The notes beneath the pieces were generated by a model. That model ran no database searches. It was given only the letters and a program-made list of their open reading frames with translations, and was not told the DNA's origin. DNA of 64,000 bases, taken from positions 6,441,001 to 6,505,000 of the forward strand of contig NC_017249.1 of assembly GCF_000284375.1 (NCBI RefSeq), read 5' to 3'. A program made the position numbers and the translations under genes. Positions within the stretch are counted from its first letter, which is position 1; each line of letters starts with the position of its first letter. Shown piece by piece: positions 24,983 to 34,574 of this stretch. Source of the stretch: Bradyrhizobium japonicum USDA 6 (GTDB taxonomy: Bacteria; Pseudomonadota; Alphaproteobacteria; Rhizobiales; Xanthobacteraceae).

Positions 24983-26092
24983 ATGTCGCTCGCCCACGAC
25001 GCCCGCGTCACCATTCGTCCCGCCGCAGCGGCGCAGCGCCCCAAATTGCGCGGATGGCCGGAGATCAACAATCCTGCAGCCTGGATCGTCGCGGCCATTC
25101 TCCTGATCATGCCGCTGATCGCCAACGGCTTCTTCCTGATCGAGATCTTTGCGACCACGCTGATCCTCGGCATCATGGCGCTGAGCCTGATGTTCCTCGC
25201 CGGCTACGGCGGCATGGTCAGCCTGATGCAGCTCACCATCGCAGGCTTCTCCGCCTATATGGTCGCCGTGTTCGGCGTCAGCGGCAACGCCAATATCAGC
25301 CTGGGTTGGCCGTGGTGGCTCGCAGTCCCGATGGCGCTCGCGCTCGCGACCCTGTTCGGCACGCTTGGCGGCGCGCTGGCGGTGCGCACCGAGGGCATCT
25401 ACACCATCATGATCACGCTCGCGATCGGCGCGGCTTTCTATTACTTCACCAACCAGAACTGGGCGATCTTCAACGGCCATACCGGCATCAACACTGTTGC
25501 AACGCCGCATTTCTGGGGCGTCAACTGGCGCGCCGACATTCCGTTCTATTACATCGTGCTCGCGGTCGCTGCGCTGTGCTACTTCGCCGTTGAATACATC
25601 TCCCGCGCACCATTCGGGCTGGCGCTGCAAGGTGTGCGCGACAATCCCCGCCGCATGGCGGCGCTCGGCTTCAACGTCAATGCGCACCGCGTCGCCGCCT
25701 ACGCCTTCGCGTCCTTTGTCGCGGCGCTGGCTGGCGTGCTCCAGGTCTGGAACTACCGGCAGATCTCGCCCGGTTCCGTGAGCGTCGGCGCCTGCATCGA
25801 TATCCTCATCATCGCCGTGGTCGGCGGCATCACGCGTCCCATCGGCCCCTTCATCGGTGCCCTGATCTTCGTGCTGCTACGCACCTTCGCGCTAGACTTC
25901 CTGGTCAAGCTCGGGCTCGACGGCAACCGCTTCCGGCTGCTGATCGGCCTCGGTTTCCTCGCTATCGTCTTCTGGTCCTCGGACGGCGTGATCGGGCTCT
26001 GGCAGAGCTGGCGACAGCGCCAGCGATCCGGCGCGGCCCGTTCAAGCGGACGTCTCGGCCGAGGATCTGGTCAAGGATCCGGTCATGGATAG
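24983..26092 (+). CDS. LivM-type ABC transporter permease
   Basis: 369 residues from ATG 24983, one base after the LivH stop. About nine membrane segments are visible (AAWIVAAILLIMPLIANGFFLIEIF; LMFLAGYGGMVSLMQLTIAGFSAY). The coupling loop reads GLALQGVRDNPRRMAALGFNV, characteristic of LivM. The C-terminal tail after IGLWQSW is short and basic. The gene overlaps the LivG start by 8 bases. It pairs with the LivH-type protein to form the membrane channel. Confidence 0.92.
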   Translation: MSLAHDARVTIRPAAAAQRPKLRGWPEINNPAAWIVAAILLIMPLIANGFFLIEIFATTLILGIMALSLMFLAGYGGMVSLMQLTIAGFSAYMVAVFGVSGNANISLGWPWWLAVPMALALATLFGTLGGALAVRTEGIYTIMITLAIGAAFYYFTNQNWAIFNGHTGINTVATPHFWGVNWRADIPFYYIVLAVAALCYFAVEYISRAPFGLALQGVRDNPRRMAALGFNVNAHRVAAYAFASFVAALAGVLQVWNYRQISPGSVSVGACIDILIIAVVGGITRPIGPFIGALIFVLLRTFALDFLVKLGLDGNRFRLLIGLGFLAIVFWSSDGVIGLWQSWRQRQRSGAARSSGRLGRGSGQGSGHG

Positions 26093-26867
26093 CGTCGCGC
26101 AACGCCTCTCGGCCGTCGGCGCCGGCGCGGCGCTGGAGCTTCGCGGCGTGACGCGCCTGTTCGGCGCGCTGGCCGCGCTCACCGACGTCACCATTACGGT
26201 GCGCCCCGGCGAGCGGCGCGCCGTGCTCGGCTCGAACGGTGCCGGAAAAACCACCCTGTTCAACTGCATCACCGGCGATTTCCCGCCCTCCTCCGGCACC
26301 ATCCGGTTCTTCGGCGAGGACGTCACCCACTTCCCGCCCTACGAGCGCATCCGCCGCGGCCTGCGCCGGACCTACCAGATCTCCGCGCTCTTTCCTGGTC
26401 TCACCGTCCAGGACAATGTCTACCTCGCCTGCCGCGGCGTCTCGCGCGGGCGCTTCTCCTTCCTGCGCCCCGGACAGAACGACGCGCTGATGAGCGCGGC
26501 CGACAATCTCGTGCAGGCCGTCCATCTCACAGGCGTGAAGGACCAGCGCGTCGCCGAGCTTGCGCATGGCCAGCAGCGCCAGCTCGAGATCGCATTGGCG
26601 CTCGCCGGAGCGCCGCGTTTCGTGTTGTTCGACGAGCCGGCCGCGGGCCTGTCTCCGACCGAGCGCGCCGAGCTGGTCGAGATCCTGACCTCGCTGCCGG
26701 CACATATCGGCTATATCATCATCGAGCACGACATGGACGTCGCGCTACGCGTCGTCGAGAGCGTCACGATGATGCACAACGGGCGCATCTTCAAGGAAGG
26801 CCTGCCGCAGGAGATCCAGTCCGATCCCGAGGTGCAGGAGCTTTACCTCGGAGGCGGTCATGAATGA
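26085..26867 (+). CDS. LivG-type ABC transporter ATP-binding protein
   Basis: 260 residues from ATG 26085, overlapping LivM. Walker A is [10 protein letters not shown] near residue 49, followed by the LivG-typical [21 protein letters not shown]-loop region. The signature is a modified [16 protein letters not shown] instead of LSGGQ, and Walker B is [13 protein letters not shown]. The H-switch is IIEHDMD. The relaxed signature (AHGQQ) is common in LivG proteins. It overlaps the fused LivF gene by 8 bases, indicating coupled translation of the two ATPases. Confidence 0.92.
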   Translation: MDSVAQRLSAVGAGAALELRGVTRLFGALAALTDVTITVRPGERRAVLGSNGAGKTTLFNCITGDFPPSSGTIRFFGEDVTHFPPYERIRRGLRRTYQISALFPGLTVQDNVYLACRGVSRGRFSFLRPGQNDALMSAADNLVQAVHLTGVKDQRVAELAHGQQRQLEIALALAGAPRFVLFDEPAAGLSPTERAELVEILTSLPAHIGYIIIEHDMDVALRVVESVTMMHNGRIFKEGLPQEIQSDPEVQELYLGGGHE

Positions 26868-29076
26868 GGTCCGCCGCTCGGCCGCCGCCGCCCTCGAAGT
26901 CCGCGGCCTCGACGTCTACTACGGGCATTCGCATGCGCTGCAAGGCGTGGACCTGACGCTCGAAGCCGGCGTATTCTCGGTGGTCGGTCGCAACGGCATG
27001 GGCAAGACCACGCTGTGCAAGGCGATCATGGGGCTGGTGCCGGTCAGCGGCGGCTCGATCCGCGTTCGCGGCGACGACATCACCCGGCGGCCGCCCGCCT
27101 ACATAGCCCGGCTCGGCGTCGGCTACGTGCCGCAGGGCCGGCGGCTGTGGCGCTCGCTCAGCGTCGACGAGCATCTGCAGCTTGCCGCGGGCCTGCGGCG
27201 CGGGGCTTGGACGGTCGAGCGCATCTACGAGACCTTTCCGCGATTGGCCGAGCGCAAGGATCATGGCGGCGGCCAGCTCTCCGGCGGCGAGCAGCAGATG
27301 CTTGCGATCTCCCGCGCGCTGCTCACCAATCCACAGCTCCTGATCATGGACGAGCCGACCGAGGGGCTTGCGCCCGTCATCGTCGCCCAGGTCGAGGAGA
27401 TGCTGGTACGGCTTGGCGAGGATGGCGACATGTCCGTGCTCGTGATCGAGCAGAACATCGGTGTGGCCACGGCCGTCTCGCGCAACGTCGCGATCATGGT
27501 CAACGGTCGCATCAACCGCATCATCGATTCCGTGCGCCTTGCCGCGGACCGGGAGTTGCAGCAGCGCCTGCTCGGCGTCGGACTCCACGCCGAGCTCGAG
27601 CCCGCCGTCGACGTGCCGGCTGCAGGCACCGGGGCGAAGGCCGCACCGCAGCCGTCCCGTCCAGGCGGCCCGATCCGCGTCTACATCTCCAATCCGACGC
27701 CCCCCACCCGATGGTCACAGCCGGTCCCGATCGCCCGCATCGAGGCTGCCGCCCGCACGCTCTCGACACAGGTGGCGCGTCTCGACGAGACCGCCCGGCG
27801 CCGGCGCGAGCCGGTCGCGGCGCAAATGCAGGGACCCCCGGTCGTGCTCGTCGTCGGCACGCTCGACACCAAGGGCACGGAGCTTCGCTTCATCCGCGAC
27901 ATCATCGCCGGGAGCGGTCTGCGCACGCGACTGGTCGATGTCTCCACCAGCGGACGGCACGCAACCAGCGACATCTCCGCCCAGGAGATCGCCTTGAACC
28001 ATGGGCGCGGCGGATCGGCGGTGTTCGGACCCGACCGCGGCGCTGCCGTCACCGCGATGGCCGATGCCTTCGCCAGCTGGCTGCGACGCCAGAGCAATAT
28101 TGCCGGCGTGATTTCGGCGGGCGGCTCGGGCGCAGCGTCACTGGTCGCGCCGGGGATGCGGACCCTCCCCGTCGGGGTGCCCAAGCTGATCATCTCCTCC
28201 GTCGCCTCCGGCGACGTCGGGCCCTATGTCGGCCCCGCCGACATCACCATGATGTATTCGGTCACCGACGTGCAGGGCCTCAACTCGATCTCGCGTTCCG
28301 TGCTCGCCAATGGTGCCAATGCGCTGACCGGGATGGTCAGGGCGCGCCTAGATCAGCACGCGCGGAAGGATCGCGGCGACGGCGGATTGCCGTCGGTCGG
28401 CATCACCATGTTCGGCGTCACCACGCCGGCGGTGCAGAAGATCGCGGCCGATCTGCGCGAGGATTTCGAATGCCTCGTCTTCCACGCCACCGGCGTCGGC
28501 GGCCGCTCAATGGAGAAGCTCGTCGATTCCGGACAGATCGCCGGCGTCATCGATCTCACCACCACGGAAATCTGCGATCTCCTGATGGGTGGTGTATTCC
28601 CGGCGACCGACGACCGCTTCGGTGCGATCATCCGCAGCCGCCTACCCTATGTCGGCTCGGTGGGCGCGCTCGACATGGTGAATTTCGGCGCCCCGGACAC
28701 CATTCCGGAGCGCTACCGCGGCCGCAAATTCCACGTGCACAACCCGCAGGTCACCTTGATGCGGACCACGGCGGAGGAAAACGAACGCATGGGCCGCTGG
28801 ATCGCCGAGCGGCTCAACCAGATGGACGGCCCGGTGCGCTTCTTCCTGCCCGAGGGAGGCGTCTCCGCGCTCGACGCACGAGGACAGCCATTCTGGGATC
28901 CCGATGCCGATGCGGCGCTGTTCCGTGCGCTGGAGCGGAACGTGCGGCAGACCGCCAACCGTCAGCTCATCCGCGTCCCCAAGAACATCAACGATCCCGA
29001 GTTCGCCTCCACCATTGTCAGCGCGTTCCGGACCTTGTTCGGCCGCACCGGGGCGCGCCGGAGACTAGCGAGGTGA
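26860..29076 (+). CDS. LivF-type ABC ATPase fused to a Tm-1-like (UPF0261) domain
   Basis: 738 residues. Residues 1-247 are a complete LivF: Walker [11 protein letters not shown] near 42, signature [16 protein letters not shown] and Walker [15 protein letters not shown] Pro/Arg-rich linker of about 80 residues follows. Residues about 326-738 form a Tm-1-like domain: [67 protein letters not shown] and [17 protein letters not shown]. Tm-1 is a plant viral resistance protein; bacterial UPF0261 members have no settled function and often neighbour a PEP-hydrolase-like TIM barrel, as here. The reading frame is continuous with no stop at the junction, so the fusion is genuine in this sequence. Confidence 0.9.
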   Translation: MNEVRRSAAAALEVRGLDVYYGHSHALQGVDLTLEAGVFSVVGRNGMGKTTLCKAIMGLVPVSGGSIRVRGDDITRRPPAYIARLGVGYVPQGRRLWRSLSVDEHLQLAAGLRRGAWTVERIYETFPRLAERKDHGGGQLSGGEQQMLAISRALLTNPQLLIMDEPTEGLAPVIVAQVEEMLVRLGEDGDMSVLVIEQNIGVATAVSRNVAIMVNGRINRIIDSVRLAADRELQQRLLGVGLHAELEPAVDVPAAGTGAKAAPQPSRPGGPIRVYISNPTPPTRWSQPVPIARIEAAARTLSTQVARLDETARRRREPVAAQMQGPPVVLVVGTLDTKGTELRFIRDIIAGSGLRTRLVDVSTSGRHATSDISAQEIALNHGRGGSAVFGPDRGAAVTAMADAFASWLRRQSNIAGVISAGGSGAASLVAPGMRTLPVGVPKLIISSVASGDVGPYVGPADITMMYSVTDVQGLNSISRSVLANGANALTGMVRARLDQHARKDRGDGGLPSVGITMFGVTTPAVQKIAADLREDFECLVFHATGVGGRSMEKLVDSGQIAGVIDLTTTEICDLLMGGVFPATDDRFGAIIRSRLPYVGSVGALDMVNFGAPDTIPERYRGRKFHVHNPQVTLMRTTAEENERMGRWIAERLNQMDGPVRFFLPEGGVSALDARGQPFWDPDADAALFRALERNVRQTANRQLIRVPKNINDPEFASTIVSAFRTLFGRTGARRRLAR

Positions 29077-29079
29077 CCG

Positions 29080-29913
29080 ATGGCCCGGTTTGAACGCACA
29101 GAACTGTTGAAACGCTTCCGCGACATGGCAAAGCGCGGCGAGCCCATCATCGGCGGCGGCGCCGGCACCGGCCTGTCGGCCAAGTGCGAGGAAGCCGGTG
29201 GCGTCGATCTCATCGTCATCTACAATTCCGGCCGCTATCGCATGGCCGGCCGCGGCTCGCTTGCAGGATTGATGGCTTATGGCGACGCCAACGCCATCGT
29301 GCTGGAGATGGCCGGCGAAGTGCTGCCCGTCGTGACCAGGACGCCGGTGCTTGCTGGCGTAAATGGTACGGATCCGTTCCGCGACATGGACGTTTTCCTG
29401 GACCAGTTGAAGGCGCTCGGTTTCGCCGGCGTGCAGAACTTTCCGACCGTCGGCCTGATCGACGGAGTGTTCCGCGCCAATCTCGAAGAGACCGGCATGT
29501 CCTACGCGCTGGAGATCGACATGATCGCCAAGGCGCGCGAGAAGGACCTGCTGACGACGCCCTACGTCTTTACCGAGAAGGAAGCCGCCGCGATGGCGAT
29601 CGCGGGCGCGGATATCATCGTCTGTCACCTCGGCCTCACGACCGGAGGCACCATCGGCGCGCAGACCGCGCCCAAGCTCAAGGATTGCCCGGCGCGCATC
29701 GACACCTGGGCCTCCGCCGCGCTCAGCGTCAATCCGGACATTCTGGTGCTCGCGCACGGCGGACCGATCGCCGATCCGGACGACGCCGATTTCATCATGA
29801 AGAACACCCGCTACTGCCACGGCTTTTACGGCGCCTCCTCGATGGAGCGGCTGCCGGTCGAGCGGGCGCTGACGGATCAGGTGCGCAAATTCAAGGCGAT
29901 CGGCGCGCGATAA
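29080..29913 (+). CDS. PEP-hydrolase-like TIM-barrel protein (PF09370 type)
   Basis: 277 residues from ATG 29080, three bases after the fusion gene. Features: [41 protein letters not shown] near the N terminus, [39 protein letters not shown] and [15 protein letters not shown]. These match the TIM-barrel family described as phosphoenolpyruvate hydrolase-like, related to isocitrate lyase/PEP mutase barrels. The reaction is unproven for this group. Direct adjacency to a Tm-1-like domain recurs in bacteria and suggests that the two act together, perhaps on a carboxylic-acid intermediate or as a signalling pair. Confidence 0.85.
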   Translation: MARFERTELLKRFRDMAKRGEPIIGGGAGTGLSAKCEEAGGVDLIVIYNSGRYRMAGRGSLAGLMAYGDANAIVLEMAGEVLPVVTRTPVLAGVNGTDPFRDMDVFLDQLKALGFAGVQNFPTVGLIDGVFRANLEETGMSYALEIDMIAKAREKDLLTTPYVFTEKEAAAMAIAGADIIVCHLGLTTGGTIGAQTAPKLKDCPARIDTWASAALSVNPDILVLAHGGPIADPDDADFIMKNTRYCHGFYGASSMERLPVERALTDQVRKFKAIGAR

Positions 29914-29938
29914 CGCCGGAAGGTCGAGGGAGGGAAAT

Positions 29939-32851
29939 ATGTCAGGGACTCTGGTCGGTGAATTGATCCTCTGGCTGATCGTCGCCATCGTGGTGATCGT
30001 GGTCGGCGTCTACATCGTGAACTGGCTCTACCATCGCTCGTCCAAGGAGACCTCATTCGTCCGGACCGGCCTGCTCGGCGAGCGCGTCGTGATCAACGGC
30101 GGCGCGTTCGTGCTGCCCTTCATCCACGACTACACACCCGTCAACATGAACGTGCAGCCGATGGGCATCGTGCGCTCCCGGCAGGACGCCGTGATCACCC
30201 GTGACCGCATGCGCGTCGACATCGAGGCCGACTTCTATGTCCGCGTCCAGGCGACCCGCGAAGCCGTGTCCATCGCCGCCGCCACGCTCGGCCGCCGCAC
30301 CATGGAGCCCGAGCAGCTCCACGCCCTCCTCGCCGGCAAATTCATCTCCGCGATCCGTTCAATTGCCTCGGAGATGACCCTGGAACAGATGCACGAGCAA
30401 CGCGGCGAGTATGTGGCCCGCGTCAAGGCGAACGCGGCCGAGGCCCTCGCTCAGAACGGACTCGAGCTGGAATCCGTCGCGATCACCGATCTCGACCAGA
30501 CCGATCTCGAATTCTTCAATCCTTCGAACCGCTTCGACGCCGAAGGTCTGACACGCTTGATGGAGGACATCGAGGCCAAGCGCAAGCTGCGCAACGACAT
30601 CGAGCAGGATTCGATGATCAAGATCCGCTCCCGCAATCTGGAGGCCGAGCGACAGGCCCTCGAGATCGAGCGCGAAAGCGAGACGGCGCGCCTCGAGCAG
30701 GAGCGTGACATCGAGATGCGCCGCGCCCTGCAGCGCACCGAGGTCGCGCGTGAGCGGGCCCTGCGCGAGACCGAGGCCGAGCAGGCGCAGATTTCCGCGC
30801 GCGAGACCATCGAGAAGGCTCGTATCGCCAACGACCAGGCGATCGCGGAAGCCCGTATCGCCTCAGAGCGCGAGACCCGCCAGCGGGAGATCGAGCGCAC
30901 CCGCACCATCGAGGAGAAGGAACTGCTCGCCCGCGAGGAGGTCGAAAAGACCCGGATCGCCAACCAGCGCTCGATCGACACCAGCCGCATCGCCTCCGAG
31001 CGCGAGGTACGCCAGCGCGAAATCGAGCGGATGCGTACGATCGAGGAAGCCGAGATTGCTGCCCGCGAGGCGATCGAGAAAGCGCGTATCCAGCACGACC
31101 GGGTGGTGACCGACGCCCGTATTGCCAATGAAGAAGAAACACGGCGCCGCGAGATCGAGCGGACCCGCGCCGTGGACGAAGCCGAGATCGCCGCCCGCGA
31201 AGCGACCGAAAAGGCCCGCATCGCCCAGACCATGATTGTCAATGTCGAGCGCATCGCGTCAGACGAGCGCACCCGTGCGCTTGAGATCCAGCAGGTGCGA
31301 ACGATCCAGGAAGCCGAGATCGAGGCCCAGCGCGCGGTCGAGGCCGCGCGCATCGCCCGCGAGCGGACGCTTGCCGCCGAGCGCATCGCCGCAGAGCAGA
31401 ATACGCGGCAATTGGAGATCGAGCGGAACCAGGCACTCGATGTCGCCGGCATCAGCGCGCGCGAAGCCACCGAAGCCACCCGTATCGCCCAGGAGGAGCG
31501 AGTTCGTTCACTCGAGATCGCCCGCAATCGCGCCGTCGAGGAAGCCGATATCGCCTCCCGCGAAGCGATCGAGGCCGCGCGCATCGCGCAGGAGAAGGCC
31601 ATCGCGGCCGAGCGGATCCAGGCCGATAGGGAGACCAAGGCGCTGGAGATCGAACGGACCGCGGCAGTCGAGGCGGCTGACCTCAAGCGGCGCGACGTGA
31701 TCGAGCGCCAGCGCATCGGCGTCGATCTCGCGCTGGAGTCCGAGCGGATCAATTCGTCCAAGAAGCGCGAAGTCCTCAATATCGAGCAGAAGAAGGCCAT
31801 CGAGATCGCGGACGAGGATCGCGTCATCGCGCTCTCCACCAAGCGCTCGGAACGCATCGACGCCGACCGCCAGGTCAAGCAGGCCGAGATCGTCGCACGC
31901 AAGGACGTCGAGACCACCGACGTCTCGCGCGAGCAGGCGCTGGAAGCGGCGCGGATCGAACGCCGCCGCTCGATCGAGCAGCTCGAGGTCGCCCGCGTCC
32001 AGTCGCTGCAGGAAGCCGAGATCGCCGCGCGCGAAGAGGTCGAGCGAGCCCGCATTTCGTCGGATCGCGGTCTGGATGAAGCCCGCATCGGCCGCGAGCG
32101 CGAGCTGCGCAAGCTCGAAGTCAACCGCGAGAAGGAGGTCGAGACCGTTCTGATGGAGAAGGCGATCGCGATCCACCTGAAGTCGCTGGAGGAGTCCGCG
32201 GCAAGGGCCTCGGCCGAGGAAGCGCGGATGCATGCGACGGAGGCCACCGAGCGTGTCATCACCGCGCGCGAAAACGAGATCGCCAGGCGTCGCAAGAGCG
32301 TGGAGATCGTGATCGCCGAGAAGCAGGCCGAGGAGACCCGAATTGCCGCCGAAGCCGAGCGCGTGCGCGCCGCCGTCGAGGCCGAAGCGCAGCGGCTGCT
32401 CAACGAGGCCGAGAACGTGCTGACCGACCAGGCTCGCTACTCGCTGTTCCGCAGGAAGCTGCTCGACCGCATCGAAGGCATCGTGCGCGAGAGCGTCAAG
32501 CCGATGGAGAAGATCGAGGGCATCCGCATCCTCCAGGTCGACGGCCTCAACGGCAACGGCCATGGCGGCAATGGCGGCCGCAGCGCCACCGACGAGGTGA
32601 TCGACTCGGCGCTGCGCTACCGCGTCCAGGCGCCGCTCATCGATTCCCTTTTGGCGGATATCGGCGTCGAGGGCGGCAGCCTCGCCAAGATGCCGGGCCT
32701 GATCCGCGAGGCCCGCGACATGCAAGGCATCAAGGAGTCCGCCCGCAAGGGCGGCGGTGGTGGCGGAGGCGGCGAGAAACCGGCTGCAGCTCCCTCACCT
32801 TCCGCCGAGGGCGAGCCGCCCGCGGAGCGCAGCCCCCGGAAGAAGAGCTGA
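29939..32851 (+). CDS. Giant flotillin-like SPFH protein with an 11-residue-repeat coiled coil
   Basis: 970 residues, ATG 29939 after GGGAGGG. A single N-terminal membrane segment (residues 8-28) precedes an SPFH domain (about 35-200: GGAFVLPFIHDYTPVNMNVQPMG; DADFYVRV-like strand; GLELESVAITDLDQTDLEFF). Residues about 220-810 are nearly pure Glu/Arg/Ile/Ala coiled coil built of 44-residue units, each four 11-residue repeats (for example RIASERETRQR, EIERTRTIEEK). The C terminus has a flotillin-like end (LIDSLLADIGV) and a Gly/Pro tail. Ordinary bacterial flotillins are about 500-700 residues. Flotillins scaffold membrane microdomains; here it could organise the transporter and oxidoreductase of the same operon. 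Confidence 0.88.
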   Translation: MSGTLVGELILWLIVAIVVIVVGVYIVNWLYHRSSKETSFVRTGLLGERVVINGGAFVLPFIHDYTPVNMNVQPMGIVRSRQDAVITRDRMRVDIEADFYVRVQATREAVSIAAATLGRRTMEPEQLHALLAGKFISAIRSIASEMTLEQMHEQRGEYVARVKANAAEALAQNGLELESVAITDLDQTDLEFFNPSNRFDAEGLTRLMEDIEAKRKLRNDIEQDSMIKIRSRNLEAERQALEIERESETARLEQERDIEMRRALQRTEVARERALRETEAEQAQISARETIEKARIANDQAIAEARIASERETRQREIERTRTIEEKELLAREEVEKTRIANQRSIDTSRIASEREVRQREIERMRTIEEAEIAAREAIEKARIQHDRVVTDARIANEEETRRREIERTRAVDEAEIAAREATEKARIAQTMIVNVERIASDERTRALEIQQVRTIQEAEIEAQRAVEAARIARERTLAAERIAAEQNTRQLEIERNQALDVAGISAREATEATRIAQEERVRSLEIARNRAVEEADIASREAIEAARIAQEKAIAAERIQADRETKALEIERTAAVEAADLKRRDVIERQRIGVDLALESERINSSKKREVLNIEQKKAIEIADEDRVIALSTKRSERIDADRQVKQAEIVARKDVETTDVSREQALEAARIERRRSIEQLEVARVQSLQEAEIAAREEVERARISSDRGLDEARIGRERELRKLEVNREKEVETVLMEKAIAIHLKSLEESAARASAEEARMHATEATERVITARENEIARRRKSVEIVIAEKQAEETRIAAEAERVRAAVEAEAQRLLNEAENVLTDQARYSLFRRKLLDRIEGIVRESVKPMEKIEGIRILQVDGLNGNGHGGNGGRSATDEVIDSALRYRVQAPLIDSLLADIGVEGGSLAKMPGLIREARDMQGIKESARKGGGGGGGGEKPAAAPSPSAEGEPPAERSPRKKS

Positions 32852-32860
32852 GGTCGCATC

Positions 32861-33298
32861 ATGGCCCGCGTCTATGTCTCAACCGTCGTCAATGCGCGCA
32901 ACGATCGCGTCTGGGCGCGGGTGCGCGACTTCAACGGCATGCCGAACTGGCATCCCGCGATCGCGGAAAGCCGCATCGAGGGCGGCGAGCCCTCGGACAA
33001 GATCGGCTGTGTCAGGGATTTTCGCTTGCGCAACGGCGACCGCATCCGCGAAAAGCTGCTCGGCCTTTCCGACTACGACATGTTCTGCACCTATTCGATC
33101 CTGGAATCCCCCATGGGCGTGGAGAACTACGTCGCGACGTTACGGCTGACGCCGGTCACCGACGGCGACCAGACCTTCATGGAATGGACCGCCGAGTTCG
33201 ACTGCGCACCCGAACGGGAAGCGGAGCTCGTCGGCAACATCGGCGGCGGCGTGTTCCAGGGCGGCTTCGACGCCCTCAAGCGCCAGTTCGGAGGGTGA
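32861..33298 (+). CDS. SRPBCC-family protein, first of a tandem pair
   Basis: 145 residues from ATG 32861, nine bases after the flotillin-like gene. The pattern VVNARNDRVWARVRDFNGMPNWHPAI, then IGCVRDFRLRNGDRIREKLLGLSDYD and GGVFQGGFDALKRQF is that of the PYR/Bet v1-like SRPBCC helix-grip fold, here closest to the polyketide-cyclase/CoxG-like ligand-binding group. CoxG in carbon monoxide dehydrogenase clusters is a membrane-linked SRPBCC protein, and Mo-hydroxylase genes follow here. It may bind the hydrophobic substrate or link the hydroxylase to the membrane. Confidence 0.88.
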   Translation: MARVYVSTVVNARNDRVWARVRDFNGMPNWHPAIAESRIEGGEPSDKIGCVRDFRLRNGDRIREKLLGLSDYDMFCTYSILESPMGVENYVATLRLTPVTDGDQTFMEWTAEFDCAPEREAELVGNIGGGVFQGGFDALKRQFGG

Positions 33299-33303
33299 GC
33301 TCC

Positions 33304-33747
33304 GTGCCGCATATCGTGAAAAGCACGATCCTGGATGCGCCCACCGATGCGGTGTGGGACGTGCTGCGCGATTTCAACGGACACGATCGCTGGCATCCGG
33401 CGGTCGCGAGCTCCACGATCGAGCGCGCGCACTCCCCCGACAAGATCGGCTGTATCAGGCGCTTCAAGCTGCAGGACGGATCGGAGCTGCGCGAGCAATT
33501 GCTGGCGCTCTCCGATCTCGAGCAGACCTTCAGCTACTGCCTGCTCGATACGCCGGTGCCGATGTTCAACTACGTGGCGCACGTCCGCCTGCTGCCGGTA
33601 ACCGACGGCGACCGCACCTTCTGGCACTGGGAGTCGCGCTTCAGCACCAGGCCGGAGGACCGCGATCGCATCGTCCACATGGTCGCGGAAGACATCTACC
33701 AAGCCGGCTTCGAGGCGATCCGCCGGCACCTGAAGGAGGCGGCATAG
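33304..33747 (+). CDS. SRPBCC-family protein, second of a tandem pair
   Basis: 147 residues from GTG 33304, preceded by GGAGGGTGAG; an in-frame GTG at 33295 is an alternative. The order of motifs matches the preceding gene: LDAPTDAVWDVLRDFNGHDRWHPAV, KIGCIRRFKLQDGSELREQLLALSDL, VRLLPVTDGDRTFWHWESRF and YQAGFEAIRRHL. The pair therefore arose by tandem duplication and has since diverged. It overlaps the same operon and lies two bases before the FAD-subunit gene. Co-location with the hydroxylase suggests a CoxG-like or substrate-carrier role. Confidence 0.87.
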   Translation: MPHIVKSTILDAPTDAVWDVLRDFNGHDRWHPAVASSTIERAHSPDKIGCIRRFKLQDGSELREQLLALSDLEQTFSYCLLDTPVPMFNYVAHVRLLPVTDGDRTFWHWESRFSTRPEDRDRIVHMVAEDIYQAGFEAIRRHLKEAA

Positions 33748-33749
33748 CA

Positions 33750-34568
33750 ATGGCCGTGACAGTGAAGACTTTTGCCAGCACCAGCGAAGCGGCCGGCGCG
33801 CTGTCGGCAGATCGCGGCGCACGCTATCTCGGCGGCGGCACGCTGGTGATGCGCGCGCTGAACGAGGGTGACGTCTCCGTCTCGACCGTCATCCGCGCCA
33901 GCGACCGGACCCTGACCCGGGTCGATGCGTCGGGCCCGCGCGTGACGCTCGGGGCCGGCATCACCTTCGCGAAAATCCTCGCCGAGCGCGACCTCGGCTT
34001 CCTGCACGCCCCTGCCCGCTCGATCGGCGGACCTGCGGTGCGCAACATGGGCACGGTCGGGGGCAACCTGTTCGCGCCAAGTCCTTATGGCGACTTCGCG
34101 GTGGCGCTGCTTGCGCTCGATGCCACCGTCGCCGTACAGGGCGGCTTTGGCACGCGCGACATCGCCATCGAAGAGTTCTTGCAATCGCGCGAGCGGCAAG
34201 CCGGCACGCTGGTGCTCTCGGTGTCCTGCGCACGGCCGGCGAGCGCGGACGCCTTCCGCTACCACAAGGTCGCCCGTATCAAGCCAAAGGGCGGCTCCGT
34301 CATTACGCTCGCAGCCCATCTGCCGATCAGCGGCGGGCGGATCGCCGGGGCACGGATCGCGCTGGGCTCGATGGCGCCGACCCAGATTCGGGCACGGGCC
34401 GCCGAGCGCGTGCTCGAGGGACGCTCCCTGGATGCCGCGACCATCGGGGCCGCGGCATCCGCCGTCACCGAGGGCACCTCACCCTTCGACAATGCGCTCG
34501 GCAGCGCCTGGTATCGCCGCGAGATCGCCGGCGTCCACCTGCGCCGTCTCCTCTCGGGTCAGGAATAG
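33750..34568 (+). CDS. FAD-binding medium subunit of a molybdenum hydroxylase (CoxM/CutM type)
   Basis: 272 residues from ATG 33750. FAD-binding PCMH-type domain: ARYLGGGTLVMRALNEGD (first FAD motif), PAVRNMGTVGGNLFAPSPYGDFAVALLALDA (second FAD motif, TVGGNL/PxGD) and a C-terminal CO-dehydrogenase flavoprotein domain (ARIALGSMAPTQIRARAAERVL). It passes electrons from the 2Fe-2S subunit to FAD. The length matches other medium subunits (about 270-290). It is followed six bases later by the 2Fe-2S subunit gene. Confidence 0.93.
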   Translation: MAVTVKTFASTSEAAGALSADRGARYLGGGTLVMRALNEGDVSVSTVIRASDRTLTRVDASGPRVTLGAGITFAKILAERDLGFLHAPARSIGGPAVRNMGTVGGNLFAPSPYGDFAVALLALDATVAVQGGFGTRDIAIEEFLQSRERQAGTLVLSVSCARPASADAFRYHKVARIKPKGGSVITLAAHLPISGGRIAGARIALGSMAPTQIRARAAERVLEGRSLDAATIGAAASAVTEGTSPFDNALGSAWYRREIAGVHLRRLLSGQE

Positions 34569-34574
34569 CTCGTC

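Noticed and set aside
27015..29093. A 692-residue + frame overlapping the LivF/Tm-1 fusion
   Set aside because: The fused gene in the other frame has intact Walker and Tm-1 motifs; this frame is Arg/Ala-rich with no motifs.
30451..32403. A 650-residue minus-strand frame opposite the flotillin-like gene
   Set aside because: Ser/Arg-rich periodic sequence results from reading the 11-residue repeats of the flotillin-like gene in reverse.
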